Source: Hahella sp. KA22
GTDB taxonomy: Bacteria; Pseudomonadota; Gammaproteobacteria; Pseudomonadales; Oleiphilaceae
DNA: 64,000 nucleotides
NCBI RefSeq assembly: GCF_004135205.1
Contig: NZ_CP035490.1
Span: 6,253,501-6,317,500, forward strand
Direction: 5' to 3'
Shown here: in pieces, positions 27,867 to 37,272 of the stretch
How positions within the stretch are numbered: position 1 is the first letter of the stretch
Layout: each line of letters begins with the position of its first letter
The notes under the pieces: generated by a model
Seen by the model: the letters and a program-made list of their open reading frames with translations, nothing else
Told to the model about the DNA's origin: nothing
The model's database searches: none
Made by a program: the position numbers and the translations under genes

Positions 27867-29230
27867 GTGGCGTCGCCATTCGCAGCCGCAGAGTCATCAC
27901 CGATCAGGGCATGCAGCCTGCAACGGTGCTGATGGCCGGCGGCAAAATCGTGGAAGTGCAGCCTTATGATATGTCGATAGACGCCGACTACAAGCTGGTG
28001 GATGTCGGCAATGACGTGGTGATGCCGGGTCTGGTGGACACCCATGTCCATATCAACGAGCCTGGCCGCACCGAATGGGAAGGCTTCAACACCGCCACCC
28101 AGGCGGCGGCCGCAGGCGGCATCACTACCCTGGTGGACATGCCGCTGAACTGTATACCGGTCACCACTACCGCCGACGCCTTTCGCACCAAGCTGGACGC
28201 CGTGTCCGACAAACTCTGGGTCGACTGTGGCTTCTGGGGCGGCGTTGTCCCGCAGAATATCGACGACCTGCCGGCGTTGCTGGACGCAGGCGTGCTGGGG
28301 GTGAAGTCTTTTCTGATCGACTCCGGCATTGATGAATTTCCGCCAGTGACGGAGAGCGACGTCAAACGCGCCATGCCGATACTGGCGCGTTACAACGTTC
28401 CTTATCTGATCCACGCCGAACTGGACAAAGAGCACAGCCCAGCGCCCACTATCGGCGCCAGCTACCAAAGCTTTCTCGCCTCGCGCCCCAAAGCCTGGGA
28501 AAACGACGCCATTGATCTGATGATCGGCGCCGCCCGCGATTTCAAGGCCCAGGGCGTGGACTGCAAGGTGCATATCGTGCACCTGTCATCCGCAGAGGCC
28601 CTGGCCGCCATCGCCGCCGCCAAAGAAGAAGGCCTGTCCTTTACCGTGGAGACCTGCCCGCACTATCTGACCCTGTTCGCCGAAGCTATCCCTGACGGCA
28701 AAACGCTGTTCAAGTGCTGCCCGCCCATTCGTGAAAACGATAACCGTGAGCACTTATGGCAAGCCCTGGAGCAGCGTCTGATCGACTTCGTGGTGTCCGA
28801 CCACTCACCCTGTACGCCGCAACTGAAAGAGATCGACAGCGGCGACATTGAAAAGGCCTGGGGCGGCATCTCCGCCTTGCAGTTCAGCCTGCCGCTGGTA
28901 TGGCATGAAGCCCACCAAAGAGGACTGTCGCTGCCCTTTATTTCCCGTCTGATGAGCTGGGAAACCGCGCGCTTCGCCGGCTTGGCTCATCGCAAAGGTC
29001 GTCTGGCTCCAGGATATGACGCGGACGTACTGGTGTTTGACGACCATCAGGCGGTCACCATCAGCAAGGACATGATCAAGCATCGCCACAAAATTACGCC
29101 TTATGAAGGCATGCAGGCCACCGGCGCCATTCGCCAGACCTGGCTGCGCGGACAATGCATTTACAAGGACGACCAGTTTATCGGCGCCGCCAAAGGCCAG
29201 CCGCTGCTGAGAGAAAGCAAAGCAGGCTGA
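27863..29230 (+). CDS. allB: Allantoinase
   Basis: A 455-residue amidohydrolase that opens allantoin to allantoate. Metal ligands are seen in DTHVHINEPGRTEWEGF, the lysine that is carbamylated lies in LGVKSFLIDSG, and the later ligands are HIVHLSSAEAL, ETCPHYLTL and VVSDHSPC. Length is normal. It overlaps xdhC by four bases, so allantoin opening is coupled to xanthine oxidation. Confidence 0.95.
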   Translation: MSGVAIRSRRVITDQGMQPATVLMAGGKIVEVQPYDMSIDADYKLVDVGNDVVMPGLVDTHVHINEPGRTEWEGFNTATQAAAAGGITTLVDMPLNCIPVTTTADAFRTKLDAVSDKLWVDCGFWGGVVPQNIDDLPALLDAGVLGVKSFLIDSGIDEFPPVTESDVKRAMPILARYNVPYLIHAELDKEHSPAPTIGASYQSFLASRPKAWENDAIDLMIGAARDFKAQGVDCKVHIVHLSSAEALAAIAAAKEEGLSFTVETCPHYLTLFAEAIPDGKTLFKCCPPIRENDNREHLWQALEQRLIDFVVSDHSPCTPQLKEIDSGDIEKAWGGISALQFSLPLVWHEAHQRGLSLPFISRLMSWETARFAGLAHRKGRLAPGYDADVLVFDDHQAVTISKDMIKHRHKITPYEGMQATGAIRQTWLRGQCIYKDDQFIGAAKGQPLLRESKAG

Positions 29231-29294
29231 GCGCGGACGCAATGAACGACACACAACAACGATTAACCTCCACACTTATTTTGGAATTCTCTGT

Positions 29295-30299
29295 ATGAGT
29301 CACGCCATCGATTTTGAACTGCCCTATCCTGGCGCCCTGAACTTGGCGGCCGAACGCCTGGGAACCCAGGTGTTGTCCTGCAGCGACGATTTCTTCGCCT
29401 CCAAGGACAACCTGATCAAGTCCGGACGCGGCATTTTCATCGCCGACAAATACACGGATAACGGCAAATGGATGGATGGCTGGGAATCACGGCGTCGCCG
29501 CGACGACGGTTACGACTGGTGCACAGTGCGCTTGGGCGCGCCTGGCCGCATCGATTTTATCGACGCTGATACCAATCATTTCCGCGGCAACGCGCCCGCG
29601 TCAGTGTCGCTGGACGCCTGCTACTGTCTGGGCGAGCCGGACGCCGGCACACAGTGGACGGAGATTCTGCCAAAGACCAATGTCAGCGCTCACAGCCAGA
29701 ACCTGATCAAAGTGGACAACGCAGAAAACTGGACCCATGTGCGTTTGAATATCTACCCTGACGGCGGCGTGGCGCGGCTGAGAGTGTACGGCTCTCCCCA
29801 GGTGGACTGGTCGCGCACCCTGCCCGGCGAGCTGGTGGATCTGGCCGCTATCGCCAATGGCGGTCGCGCACTGTTGTGCAGTGATATGTTCTTCAGCGAC
29901 ATGCAAAATCTTCTGATGCCCGGACGCGGCGTCAATATGGGCGACGGCTGGGAAACCAAACGACGTCGCGGCCCAGGCTACGACTGGCTGATCATGCGTC
30001 TGGCCGCTCCGGGAGCCTTGCAGAAAGTGATCGTCGACACCTGCCACTTCAAAGGCAACTACCCTGACCGCTTTTCTCTGGAAGGCGCAGTGGCGGCGGA
30101 CCCGAACAGCACGGACGCAGAAAGCCTGAAAGCCCTGGACTGGCAAGTCGTCATTGCTGAAACCAAACTGCATGCGCACCGCGAGCACCTGTTCATGGAC
30201 GAAATCCTGGACAAAGCCACCGCGTTCACCCATCTGCGCCTGAATATTTACCCTGACGGCGGCGTCAGCCGTCTGCGCGTGCTGGGGTATCCCAAATGA
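29295..30299 (+). CDS. alc: Allantoicase
   Basis: A 334-residue enzyme splitting allantoate to ureidoglycolate and urea. It is built of two homologous allantoicase repeats, each with a GWE(S/T)+RRR..GYDW segment (one near residue 60, the other near 220) and a closing RLNIYPDGG(V)xRLRV. The four-base overlap with uraD indicates coupling. The presence of alc, with no sign of an allC-type amidohydrolase, indicates the urea-releasing route. Confidence 0.95.
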   Translation: MSHAIDFELPYPGALNLAAERLGTQVLSCSDDFFASKDNLIKSGRGIFIADKYTDNGKWMDGWESRRRRDDGYDWCTVRLGAPGRIDFIDADTNHFRGNAPASVSLDACYCLGEPDAGTQWTEILPKTNVSAHSQNLIKVDNAENWTHVRLNIYPDGGVARLRVYGSPQVDWSRTLPGELVDLAAIANGGRALLCSDMFFSDMQNLLMPGRGVNMGDGWETKRRRGPGYDWLIMRLAAPGALQKVIVDTCHFKGNYPDRFSLEGAVAADPNSTDAESLKALDWQVVIAETKLHAHREHLFMDEILDKATAFTHLRLNIYPDGGVSRLRVLGYPK

Positions 30300-30805
30300 G
30301 CCAAGTCACCCTGGATCAACTCAACGCCATGCCGGAGCAAACGGCGCATGCGACCTTCCTGACCTGCTGCTCCAGCGAAGCCTGGGCGCGCGGCATGACG
30401 GCGGCGCGTCCTTTCGCCGACGTAGCGACCGTTTACGAGACGGCCGACAGCATCTGGGCGGGACTGTCCGAACAGGACTACCTGGAAGCCTTCTCAGGAC
30501 ATCCCAAGATCGGCGACGTCAATTCTTTGCGCGCCAAGTACGCTCACACCAAGGCCCTGGCCGCCGGCGAACAGTCCGGCGTCAACAGCGCCGACGAGGA
30601 CACCCTACAGCGCCTGGCCACTGGTAATCAGGCTTACGAAGAGAAATTCGGCTTTATTTTCATTGTCTGCGCCACCGGTAAAAGTGCGGCGGAAATGCTG
30701 TCGCTGCTGGAGGCGAGACTCCCCAACGCGCGTAGCGAGGAAGTTAAAAACGCTGCGGAAGAGCAACGTAAAATCACCCGCATCCGCCTGGAGAAACTGC
30801 TATGA
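30296..30805 (+). CDS. uraD: 2-oxo-4-hydroxy-4-carboxy-5-ureidoimidazoline (OHCU) decarboxylase
   Basis: A 169-residue protein converting OHCU, the unstable product of 5-hydroxyisourate hydrolysis, to S-allantoin. The signature FSGHPKIGD carries the catalytic histidine, and YEEKFGFIFIVCATGKSAAEML is also diagnostic. It overlaps alc and uraH by four bases each. Confidence 0.95.
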   Translation: MSQVTLDQLNAMPEQTAHATFLTCCSSEAWARGMTAARPFADVATVYETADSIWAGLSEQDYLEAFSGHPKIGDVNSLRAKYAHTKALAAGEQSGVNSADEDTLQRLATGNQAYEEKFGFIFIVCATGKSAAEMLSLLEARLPNARSEEVKNAAEEQRKITRIRLEKLL

Positions 30806-31167
30806 GCCAGATCACCACTCATGTTTTGGACACCGCCCAGGGCAAGCCCGCCGCCGGCGTTCCCATTCGCTTCTTCGCCTTTGTCGACGATGACTGGGAA
30901 CAAATCGGCGGCGGCGAAACCAACGCCGACGGCCGTCTACCTAACCTGTTGGAAGAAAACGTGGTATTGCCCGCGGGCCGTTATCTGATGGCCTTCGATA
31001 CCGCGGCATATTTCAAAAAGCTCACGCACACACCCGGTTATCGCGGCGCTGAAACCTGTTTCTACCCGTATGTGGACGTCGTCTTTGAAATCAGCGGCGA
31101 TGGCGAGCATTACCATATTCCTTTGCTGCTCTCTCCCTATGGCTACTCCACTTACCGGGGCAGCTAA
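30802..31167 (+). CDS. uraH: 5-Hydroxyisourate hydrolase (transthyretin-like)
   Basis: A 121-residue protein. The N-terminal THVLDTAQGKPAAGVPI and the C-terminal tetrapeptide YRGS are the two marks that separate hydrolases from transthyretin. It opens 5-hydroxyisourate, made by the urate oxidase PuuD encoded downstream. There is no signal peptide, so it is cytoplasmic. Confidence 0.96.
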   Translation: MSQITTHVLDTAQGKPAAGVPIRFFAFVDDDWEQIGGGETNADGRLPNLLEENVVLPAGRYLMAFDTAAYFKKLTHTPGYRGAETCFYPYVDVVFEISGDGEHYHIPLLLSPYGYSTYRGS

Positions 31168-31168
31168 C

Positions 31169-31669
31169 ATGCCTGCGCGTCGCCTGCATCCGCGGCCGTT
31201 GACCCGGGAAGCCTTCGCGCCCTATGGCGACGTTATCGTCGCCGACGCTGGCAGCGAGCATTTCACCATTAACTACGGGCAGACGGAGCGCTATCACCAA
31301 CTGGCGACGGTAGATGCGGCGGAGTCCGATGGCGCGCCCATTATCAGCCTGTTTCGTTCCACGCCCTTAGCGCAACCGATCAGTCTCCGCATCATGGAGC
31401 GGCACCCACTGGGCAGTCAGGCGTTTTACCCACTAAGCCCCCGCCCTTATCTGGTGGTGGTGGCGCCTCCCGGAGACTTCGACGCCGACAAAGTGAAAGC
31501 CTTTCTGGCGCAACCGGGACAAGGCGTGAACTACCACAAGGGCGTCTGGCATCACTTCTGTCTGGCCCTGGAAGACGTCAGTGACTTTCTTGTCATTGAC
31601 CGCAAAGGACCGGGTAATAACTGCGACGAAGTCGAACTGCCCGACGCGCCTTGGACAATTGATTTATAA
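31169..31669 (+). CDS. allA: Ureidoglycolate lyase
   Basis: A 166-residue enzyme that breaks ureidoglycolate into glyoxylate and urea. Diagnostic segments are LTREAFAPYGDVI near the start, FYPLSPRPYLVVVAPPGDF, and PGQGVNYHKGVWHHFCLAL around residue 115, which supplies histidine ligands. The ATG follows the uraH stop by one base; an upstream in-frame ATG inside uraH would add a meaningless extension. Confidence 0.94.
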   Translation: MPARRLHPRPLTREAFAPYGDVIVADAGSEHFTINYGQTERYHQLATVDAAESDGAPIISLFRSTPLAQPISLRIMERHPLGSQAFYPLSPRPYLVVVAPPGDFDADKVKAFLAQPGQGVNYHKGVWHHFCLALEDVSDFLVIDRKGPGNNCDEVELPDAPWTIDL

Positions 31670-31709
31670 TCCGTTGATTTTGATACGAAATGAGGAACCC
31701 TGACACACC

Positions 31710-33017
31710 ATGACCAGCTCCATCAGCGCCCATCGCGGCCCGCTTTTCCACATGATCGCCGATCCGGCTGAAGTGGGCGAAGAAGCCAGTTATCAGTACT
31801 GGGAAGACGGCCTGCTTGCTGTCGCAGACGGCAAAATTACCGCCGCAGGGGCCTATAGCGATGTGGCTTCGACGCTGCCAGAAGGAACGGCGGTCGAAGA
31901 GCACCCCGACAGCCTTATCGTTCCGGGATTCATCGACACCCATATCCATTATCCGCAAACCGAGATGATCGGCGCCTTCGGCAAGCAGTTGCTGGAGTGG
32001 CTGAATACTTACACCTTTCCCACCGAACGCGACTTTAAGGACCCTCAACATGCGCGCAGAGTGGCGCGGGTGTTTCTGGATGAGCTGCTGAAAAACGGCA
32101 CCACCACGGCGTTGGTGTTCGGCACTGTGCACCCCGAGTCAGTGGACATGTTTTTCGAGGAAGCTCTCGAACGCAATCTGCGCATGATCTGTGGCAAAGT
32201 TATGATGGATCGCCATGCGCCCGATTATCTTTGCGATACCGCGGAAAGCAGCTATCAGGACAGTAAGGCTCTGCTTGAGAAGTGGCATGGCAAAGGTCGG
32301 CTGCTCTACGCCGTGACCCCGCGTTTCGCCCCCACCAGCACGCCGGAGCAGCTGGCGGCGGCGGGCCGTCTGCGTGAGGAATATCCCGACGCCTATATGC
32401 ATACGCATCTGTCGGAGAACCCCGCCGAGTGCGACTGGGTGAAAGAACTGTTCCCGCAATGCGCCAACTATCTGGATGTTTATGACCATTACGGCCTGCT
32501 CGGCAAACGCGCCGTCCTGGCCCATGGCGTTCACTTATGCGAAGACGAATGGAAACGGCTGCACAGCTCGGATTCCGCGCTGGCGTTCTGCCCAACGTCC
32601 AACCTGTTCCTCGGCAGCGGCCTGTTTGCGCTGGAAGAAGCCGAGCGACACAAAGTCAAAGTGGGTTTGGGTACCGATGTGGGCGGCGGCACCAGCTTCT
32701 CCCTGCTGCAAACTCTGAACGAAGCTTACAAAGTCATGCAGTTGCGCGGACATGCGCTGACGCCGTTCAAGAGCTTCTATCTGGCTACGCTGGGCGGCGC
32801 CAGAGCGCTGGAGCTGGACCATTGCCTGGGCGGCTTCACCGCCGGCAAAGAAGCGGACTTCGTGGTGCTGGATAAACGCGCCACGCCGCTGCTGCAACTG
32901 CGCATGGAAAACTGTCGCAGTCTGGCCGAGCAACTTTTCGCTTTCAGCATCCTGGGAGACGATCGCGCCATACGTGCGACTTACGCCGCTGGACGCTGCG
33001 TGCACAAGAAGCAATAA
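31710..33017 (+). CDS. guaD: Guanine deaminase
   Basis: A 435-residue zinc amidohydrolase turning guanine into xanthine for the dehydrogenase. Metal and substrate motifs: DTHIHYPQTEMIGAFG, VTPRFAPTST, MHTHLSENPAE, AHGVHL and GLGTDVGGGTSFSLLQT. An AGGAA site precedes the ATG. It is distinct from the amidohydrolase at 16228, which lacks the PRFAPT segment. Confidence 0.95.
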   Translation: MTSSISAHRGPLFHMIADPAEVGEEASYQYWEDGLLAVADGKITAAGAYSDVASTLPEGTAVEEHPDSLIVPGFIDTHIHYPQTEMIGAFGKQLLEWLNTYTFPTERDFKDPQHARRVARVFLDELLKNGTTTALVFGTVHPESVDMFFEEALERNLRMICGKVMMDRHAPDYLCDTAESSYQDSKALLEKWHGKGRLLYAVTPRFAPTSTPEQLAAAGRLREEYPDAYMHTHLSENPAECDWVKELFPQCANYLDVYDHYGLLGKRAVLAHGVHLCEDEWKRLHSSDSALAFCPTSNLFLGSGLFALEEAERHKVKVGLGTDVGGGTSFSLLQTLNEAYKVMQLRGHALTPFKSFYLATLGGARALELDHCLGGFTAGKEADFVVLDKRATPLLQLRMENCRSLAEQLFAFSILGDDRAIRATYAAGRCVHKKQ

Positions 33018-33101
33018 CACGGCCTGACCTGTGCAGGTTCTGTCGTTTACAGACGAATAGCCGGACGCTATTTGTCTGTCGGATAAAGAACAAAAACACT
33101 G

Positions 33102-33121
33102 GAAGCCGCGGACGCGGCTTC
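33102..33121 (+). terminator. Hairpin between guaD and puuD
   Basis: GAAGCCGC, GGAC loop, GCGGCTTC: eight perfect pairs with a tetraloop but no T run. It may be a partial terminator or RNA-stability element. Just after it a RutR-like half site TTGACCAA (33123-33130) stands before puuD. Confidence 0.4.
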
Positions 33122-33159
33122 GTTGACCAATAACAATTAGACTCTGCTTTGAGGTCAGA

Positions 33160-34374
33160 ATGGACCCGTATTACATCGACTGGATTAATCTTTTCATCCG
33201 CTGGTTTCACGTTATCGCAGGCGTGGCGTGGATTGGCGCTTCCTTTTACTTTGTCTGGCTGGACAACTCCCTGCAGGACCCGCCGGACTGGAAAAAAGAA
33301 AAGGGAATCAAAGGCGATTTATGGGCCATTCATGGCGGCGGCTTTTATGAAGTCGCCAAGTACCGGCTGGCGCCGGAAAAAATGCCGGCCACGCTGCACT
33401 GGTTCAAATGGGAGGCTTACACTACCTGGCTGACCGGTTTCATGCTGTTGTCCCTGATGTACTACTTCGGGGCGGAGACCTACCTGATCGATAAGTCCGT
33501 GATGGAGCTTAGCCAATGGCAGGCTATCGGCATCGGCGTCGGCCTTTTAGTGGCGGGCTGGGCGCTGTACGACGGCTTGTGCCGCTCCCCCCTTTCTCGC
33601 AATGGTTACGTCTTCGGCAGTCTGTTATTGGGTCTCGCTATTCTGGCCAGCTGGGGCCTGACCCAGGTCTTCAGCGCCCGCGGCGCCTATATTCATGTAG
33701 GCGCCCTGATGGGTACGCTGATGGCGGGGAACGTATTGATGATCATCATTCCGTCCCAAAAAGCGCTGGTGAACGCCGTCAAGGCTGGCGCAGCGCCAGA
33801 CCCCAGACTGGGCGAAAACGCCAAACTGCGCTCCACCCATAACAACTACATGACGCTGCCGCTGATCTTCATCATGATCAGCAACCACTATCCCATGACC
33901 TACGGTCACGAGTGGAACTGGGCCATTCTATCGGCGCTGGTCGTCATTACCGCCTTTGCGCGTCATTATTTCAACCTCAAACACAGAGGCGTAAAACAAC
34001 CTGCTATTCTGGTGATAGCCATGGTGATGTTCATCGGTTTGGCGGTGATCGTCAAAAGCACAGGGAAAGCAGACAGCGCAGACGCTGAGCAAGCCGCCGA
34101 CACAGCGGATAAGGTCGGCTTCATGCAGGCTGCGGCGATCATTCACAACCGTTGCGCCAGCTGTCATGCGGCCAAACCAACCCAGGCCGGATTTGCAGAG
34201 GCCCCTGCCGGCGTACTTCTGGACACCACCAGTGGCGTTATGCGCCACCTCCAACAGATTCAGCAGGTGGCGGTGGATTCCAACTACATGCCTCTGGGCA
34301 ACCTGACCGGAATGACGGATGAAGAGCGCCAACAATTGGGCGCCTGGATCAAACAGGGCGGCGGAACCGAATAA
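33160..34374 (+). CDS. puuD: Membrane urate oxidase with C-terminal cytochrome c domain (PuuD)
   Basis: A 404-residue protein oxidising urate to 5-hydroxyisourate. About eight transmembrane helices fill residues 10-300, beginning INLFIRWFHVIAGVAWIGASFYFVWLDN. A periplasmic cytochrome c domain follows with CASCH (Cys332, Cys335, His336) and a methionine-containing segment SNYMPLGNLTGM. This is the PuuD/DUF989 type, which sends electrons to the respiratory chain, not to oxygen directly as uricase does. It fills the only step missing from the upstream operon. Confidence 0.93.
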   Translation: MDPYYIDWINLFIRWFHVIAGVAWIGASFYFVWLDNSLQDPPDWKKEKGIKGDLWAIHGGGFYEVAKYRLAPEKMPATLHWFKWEAYTTWLTGFMLLSLMYYFGAETYLIDKSVMELSQWQAIGIGVGLLVAGWALYDGLCRSPLSRNGYVFGSLLLGLAILASWGLTQVFSARGAYIHVGALMGTLMAGNVLMIIIPSQKALVNAVKAGAAPDPRLGENAKLRSTHNNYMTLPLIFIMISNHYPMTYGHEWNWAILSALVVITAFARHYFNLKHRGVKQPAILVIAMVMFIGLAVIVKSTGKADSADAEQAADTADKVGFMQAAAIIHNRCASCHAAKPTQAGFAEAPAGVLLDTTSGVMRHLQQIQQVAVDSNYMPLGNLTGMTDEERQQLGAWIKQGGGTE

Positions 34375-34382
34375 GTCCGGCG

Positions 34383-34424
34383 GCGTTTTTTATCCAAAGG
34401 AGAATGTTCCTGGGTAAAAAACGC
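34383..34424. repeat. Long hairpin between puuD and gpt
   Basis: GCGTTTTTTATCC pairs with GGGTAAAAAACGC (12 of 13), with an inner AGGA/TCCT stem. It starts eight bases after the puuD stop and probably marks the end of the purine run. Confidence 0.5.
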
Positions 34425-34505
34425 GGCTAGCATATGCAACCCTTTATATGCCTCAGCGATCCCGGGCGGGGTCGCAGGCCAGCCTGAAAGTGACCTAAGC
34501 AGACT

Positions 34506-34997
34506 ATGAGCGACAGTAGATACCATCAAACCATCTTTATTTCGTGGGAAGAACTTCATCGGGACACGCGGATGTTATGCCGCAAGCTGATCGATATGGG
34601 CCGCTGGAAAGGCATTATCGCCATCACCCGCGGAGGCTTGATCCCCGCCGGCATCATCGCCCGCGAACTGGGCATTCGCTACATCGACACCGTTTGCGCC
34701 GTCAGTTATGAAGAGCAGAAGCAATCCGATGACGTCAACGTCATCAAGAGCTTTGACGCTTCCGTCATTGGCGATGGAGAAGGCTATCTGCTGGTGGATG
34801 ATCTGGTGGATACGGGTAAAACCGCCAAAGTAGTGCGCAACCTGATACCCAACGCGTTCTTCGCCACGCTGTACGCAAAACCGCTGGGACGGCCTTTTGT
34901 GGACTTGTGCATTAAAGAAGTGTCTCAGGAAACCTGGATGCGCTTCCCCTGGGACATGGAGCTGAACTACTCAACTCCGCTGGTGGACCGGCTCTAA
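34506..34997 (+). CDS. gpt: Xanthine-guanine phosphoribosyltransferase
   Basis: A 163-residue salvage enzyme that joins PRPP to xanthine or guanine to give XMP or GMP. The order matches E. coli Gpt: WKGIIAITRGGLIPAGIIARELGIRYIDTVC, PRPP-binding loop LLVDDLVDTGKTAKV and the end QETWMRFPWDMEL. It is placed directly after the purine degradation run, where it competes for the same bases. Confidence 0.94.
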   Translation: MSDSRYHQTIFISWEELHRDTRMLCRKLIDMGRWKGIIAITRGGLIPAGIIARELGIRYIDTVCAVSYEEQKQSDDVNVIKSFDASVIGDGEGYLLVDDLVDTGKTAKVVRNLIPNAFFATLYAKPLGRPFVDLCIKEVSQETWMRFPWDMELNYSTPLVDRL

Positions 34998-35030
34998 GAG
35001 CCGGCCTCTCCCAAGCAGAAAACGCGAACG

Positions 35031-35666
35031 TCAGCTCTTCTGCTTGGTGCCGAAAATGCGGTCGCCGGCGTCGCCCAGACCAGGCAGGATATACCCCTTC
35101 TCATTGAGCCTTTCATCAATGGCGGCGGTGTAGATGTGCACGTCAGGATGGGCTTTCTCCACAGCGGCAATGCCCTCCGGCGCCGCCACCAGCACTAATG
35201 CGCGGATTTCGGGGCAGCCTGCTTTCTTAAGCAGATCGATAGTGGAAATCATGGAGCCGCCAGTCGCCAACATGGGGTCGATGATCAACGCCAGACGCTG
35301 ATCCAGCTCACCCACCAGCTTTTCCAGATAGGTTTTCGCTTCCAGGGTTTCTTCATTGCGAACCTGGCCCACTACGCTGACTTTAGCCGCGGGAATCAGA
35401 GATAAAACTCCGTCCAGCATACCCAGTCCTGCGCGCAGAATAGGCACAACCGTCACTTTCTTGCCTTTCAGCTTTTCCACTTCCACCGGCCCGGCCCAGC
35501 CTTGCACCACCTCCGTGCCCAGATTGAAATCTTTACTCGCTTCATAAGTCAGCAGCGCTCCCACTTCCTGAGCAAGTTCGCGAAAGCTTTTGGTGCTGAT
35601 TTCAGCCCGCCGCATCAGTCCGATTTTATGACGGACCAAGGGGTGGCGGATTTCATGGGTAGGCAT
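35031..35666 (-). CDS. upp: Uracil phosphoribosyltransferase
   Basis: A 211-residue enzyme making UMP from uracil and PRPP. It begins [19 protein letters not shown], has [14 protein letters not shown], the PRPP loop [16 protein letters not shown] and the uracil-binding end [17 protein letters not shown]. The ATG at 35666 has GGAG upstream, matches the family start and is preferred over one 33 codons upstream. It converges on gpt. Confidence 0.95.
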   Translation of the reverse strand: MPTHEIRHPLVRHKIGLMRRAEISTKSFRELAQEVGALLTYEASKDFNLGTEVVQGWAGPVEVEKLKGKKVTVVPILRAGLGMLDGVLSLIPAAKVSVVGQVRNEETLEAKTYLEKLVGELDQRLALIIDPMLATGGSMISTIDLLKKAGCPEIRALVLVAAPEGIAAVEKAHPDVHIYTAAIDERLNEKGYILPGLGDAGDRIFGTKQKS

Positions 35667-35859
35667 AGGATATCTCCGGCAAGACCCGAAAAGCAGGAGC
35701 GCTCTCCGGGCATCAGGTAATCTGAATATAAACGCGCAAAATCCTAGCGTATTTTGCGCGTTCACACATCCCTGCAGACGGAAATCTTGCGTGAAAATTG
35801 CAGATATATCGGCATGATGGCCTTTATTCTCTTTATCTGTCCCAACCTTATCGTTCCAG

Positions 35860-37176
35860 TTACTCTTCCTGCCCCGCCGGTTTCTGATTTTTCATGGCGA
35901 CGCCAAATCCGATCTTACCGTTTGCAGGATCACTGGCGTCAAACACCAGCAACTCGCCATCGGCGGATGCAATTCCCATACGGCCGCTGTAAGTCAGCTC
36001 GCCGTTCGGCTCCACGTTATAGGAGACGCTCAGATTTCGCGTCGCAATCCCCGCCGAGGCGCGTATCTGACTGTCAACGCCTGCGCCCGCGCCATCCAGC
36101 GTCAAACGACTGAACGTCGCCTGGGGGATGTCCTGATCTTCAATCACAACGCCCAGCCAGTATTCCCCCAGCAGAGCGTTATTCGCCATATCCGTGGCGG
36201 TGCGCAGACATATCGCGGAGCTTGCCACGGGTCGCCAGCCGCCGACTTCCGCGTTGCCTGGACTATCATCTTCAGGTGGCGTAACGGGAACCTGTTCTTT
36301 CCAGGCCACCCTGGAAAAATGGAATACCCGACCATCAGGCGAGGCGCCTCCCAGTGTGCGTACGCTCCAGCGACAGGGGTCATATACCGGGTTGCCGTCG
36401 TTATCGACAGGACAGTCCAACGTATAGCCTGCGTTCTGAACGACCTCATCAAACGCCTCGTCCAAAGGCGGATCGGACCAGCTTAGAACAGCCTCGTCGT
36501 CAAAAGAGTAAGCAATCGACCTGCTTTCCGATCCTGCGCCCGCACCGGTGCTGCCGATGCGCTGTAAGACGCCGTTTCCGTCTGTATCCAAGGTAGCTTT
36601 ATGAATCTGCACGGTGAGCTTGTTGTCAGCGCCGCTGGGGAAATAGGTTTCTTCAATGCAGAGATAATCGCCCTGGGTGAGGTCTGGTTTCTGATAGACG
36701 ATATCGCCGTCCGGATTCTCGGCGGTAGCGGTTTCGTCGACCTTCACGCCGGCGTAGAAAGTGGTGCTGATGGCGGCGACATCCGTCAGGAAGAAAAGAT
36801 CGCCTGCCGCACTGATGCCCCCATACCGCGATCCGGAGGCATTCATGAAACCCGCGTCGTCAAATTTGTATTTAGGCGTGTTGATCTTGGCGTAACCGCC
36901 ATTGCCGCCTTTATCGAGCAGATCGCCCAACCCTGCGCGTGAGTTGCCGCTGATGATAGAGCGCATGACGCGCGCCTGATCGCGCTGCAGCGAGATTTCC
37001 GATGCATATTGCAAGCCACTGAGAACAAAGTCCGGGCTTGGTACGGTAGGGTCTTTAGGTTTAGTTTCCAGTTTTTCGCAGCCCTGCAGCGTCACTGCAA
37101 CCGCTACGACGATAAGCGCACTTCGGGACCAATGCACAGGCCCCAGGTTGTATTTATTGTTATTCATCGCAATCAA
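35860..37176 (-). CDS. Putative lipoprotein of unknown function
   Basis: A 438-residue protein with a lipobox (hydrophobic [15 protein letters not shown], lipidated Cys near residue 33), so probably anchored to the outer membrane. The mature part is rich in Asp, Gly, Ser and Ala, with several short repeats of acidic loops ([17 protein letters not shown]) that could bind calcium. Four or five cysteines (LCIEE, LDCPVD, DPCRW, ICLRT) may form disulfides. No domain is recognised. It stands alone between upp and the wax-ester synthase. Confidence 0.65.
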   Translation of the reverse strand: MIAMNNNKYNLGPVHWSRSALIVVAVAVTLQGCEKLETKPKDPTVPSPDFVLSGLQYASEISLQRDQARVMRSIISGNSRAGLGDLLDKGGNGGYAKINTPKYKFDDAGFMNASGSRYGGISAAGDLFFLTDVAAISTTFYAGVKVDETATAENPDGDIVYQKPDLTQGDYLCIEETYFPSGADNKLTVQIHKATLDTDGNGVLQRIGSTGAGAGSESRSIAYSFDDEAVLSWSDPPLDEAFDEVVQNAGYTLDCPVDNDGNPVYDPCRWSVRTLGGASPDGRVFHFSRVAWKEQVPVTPPEDDSPGNAEVGGWRPVASSAICLRTATDMANNALLGEYWLGVVIEDQDIPQATFSRLTLDGAGAGVDSQIRASAGIATRNLSVSYNVEPNGELTYSGRMGIASADGELLVFDASDPANGKIGFGVAMKNQKPAGQEE

Positions 37177-37272
37177 TGAGCTCAGTGGGGAGTTACCAAC
37201 TGCAATCTTAGGTTACACAAAGATAAATTCATTGATGCAATTGGCAAAAGCGGCGCATAGCGCCGCCTGAGC

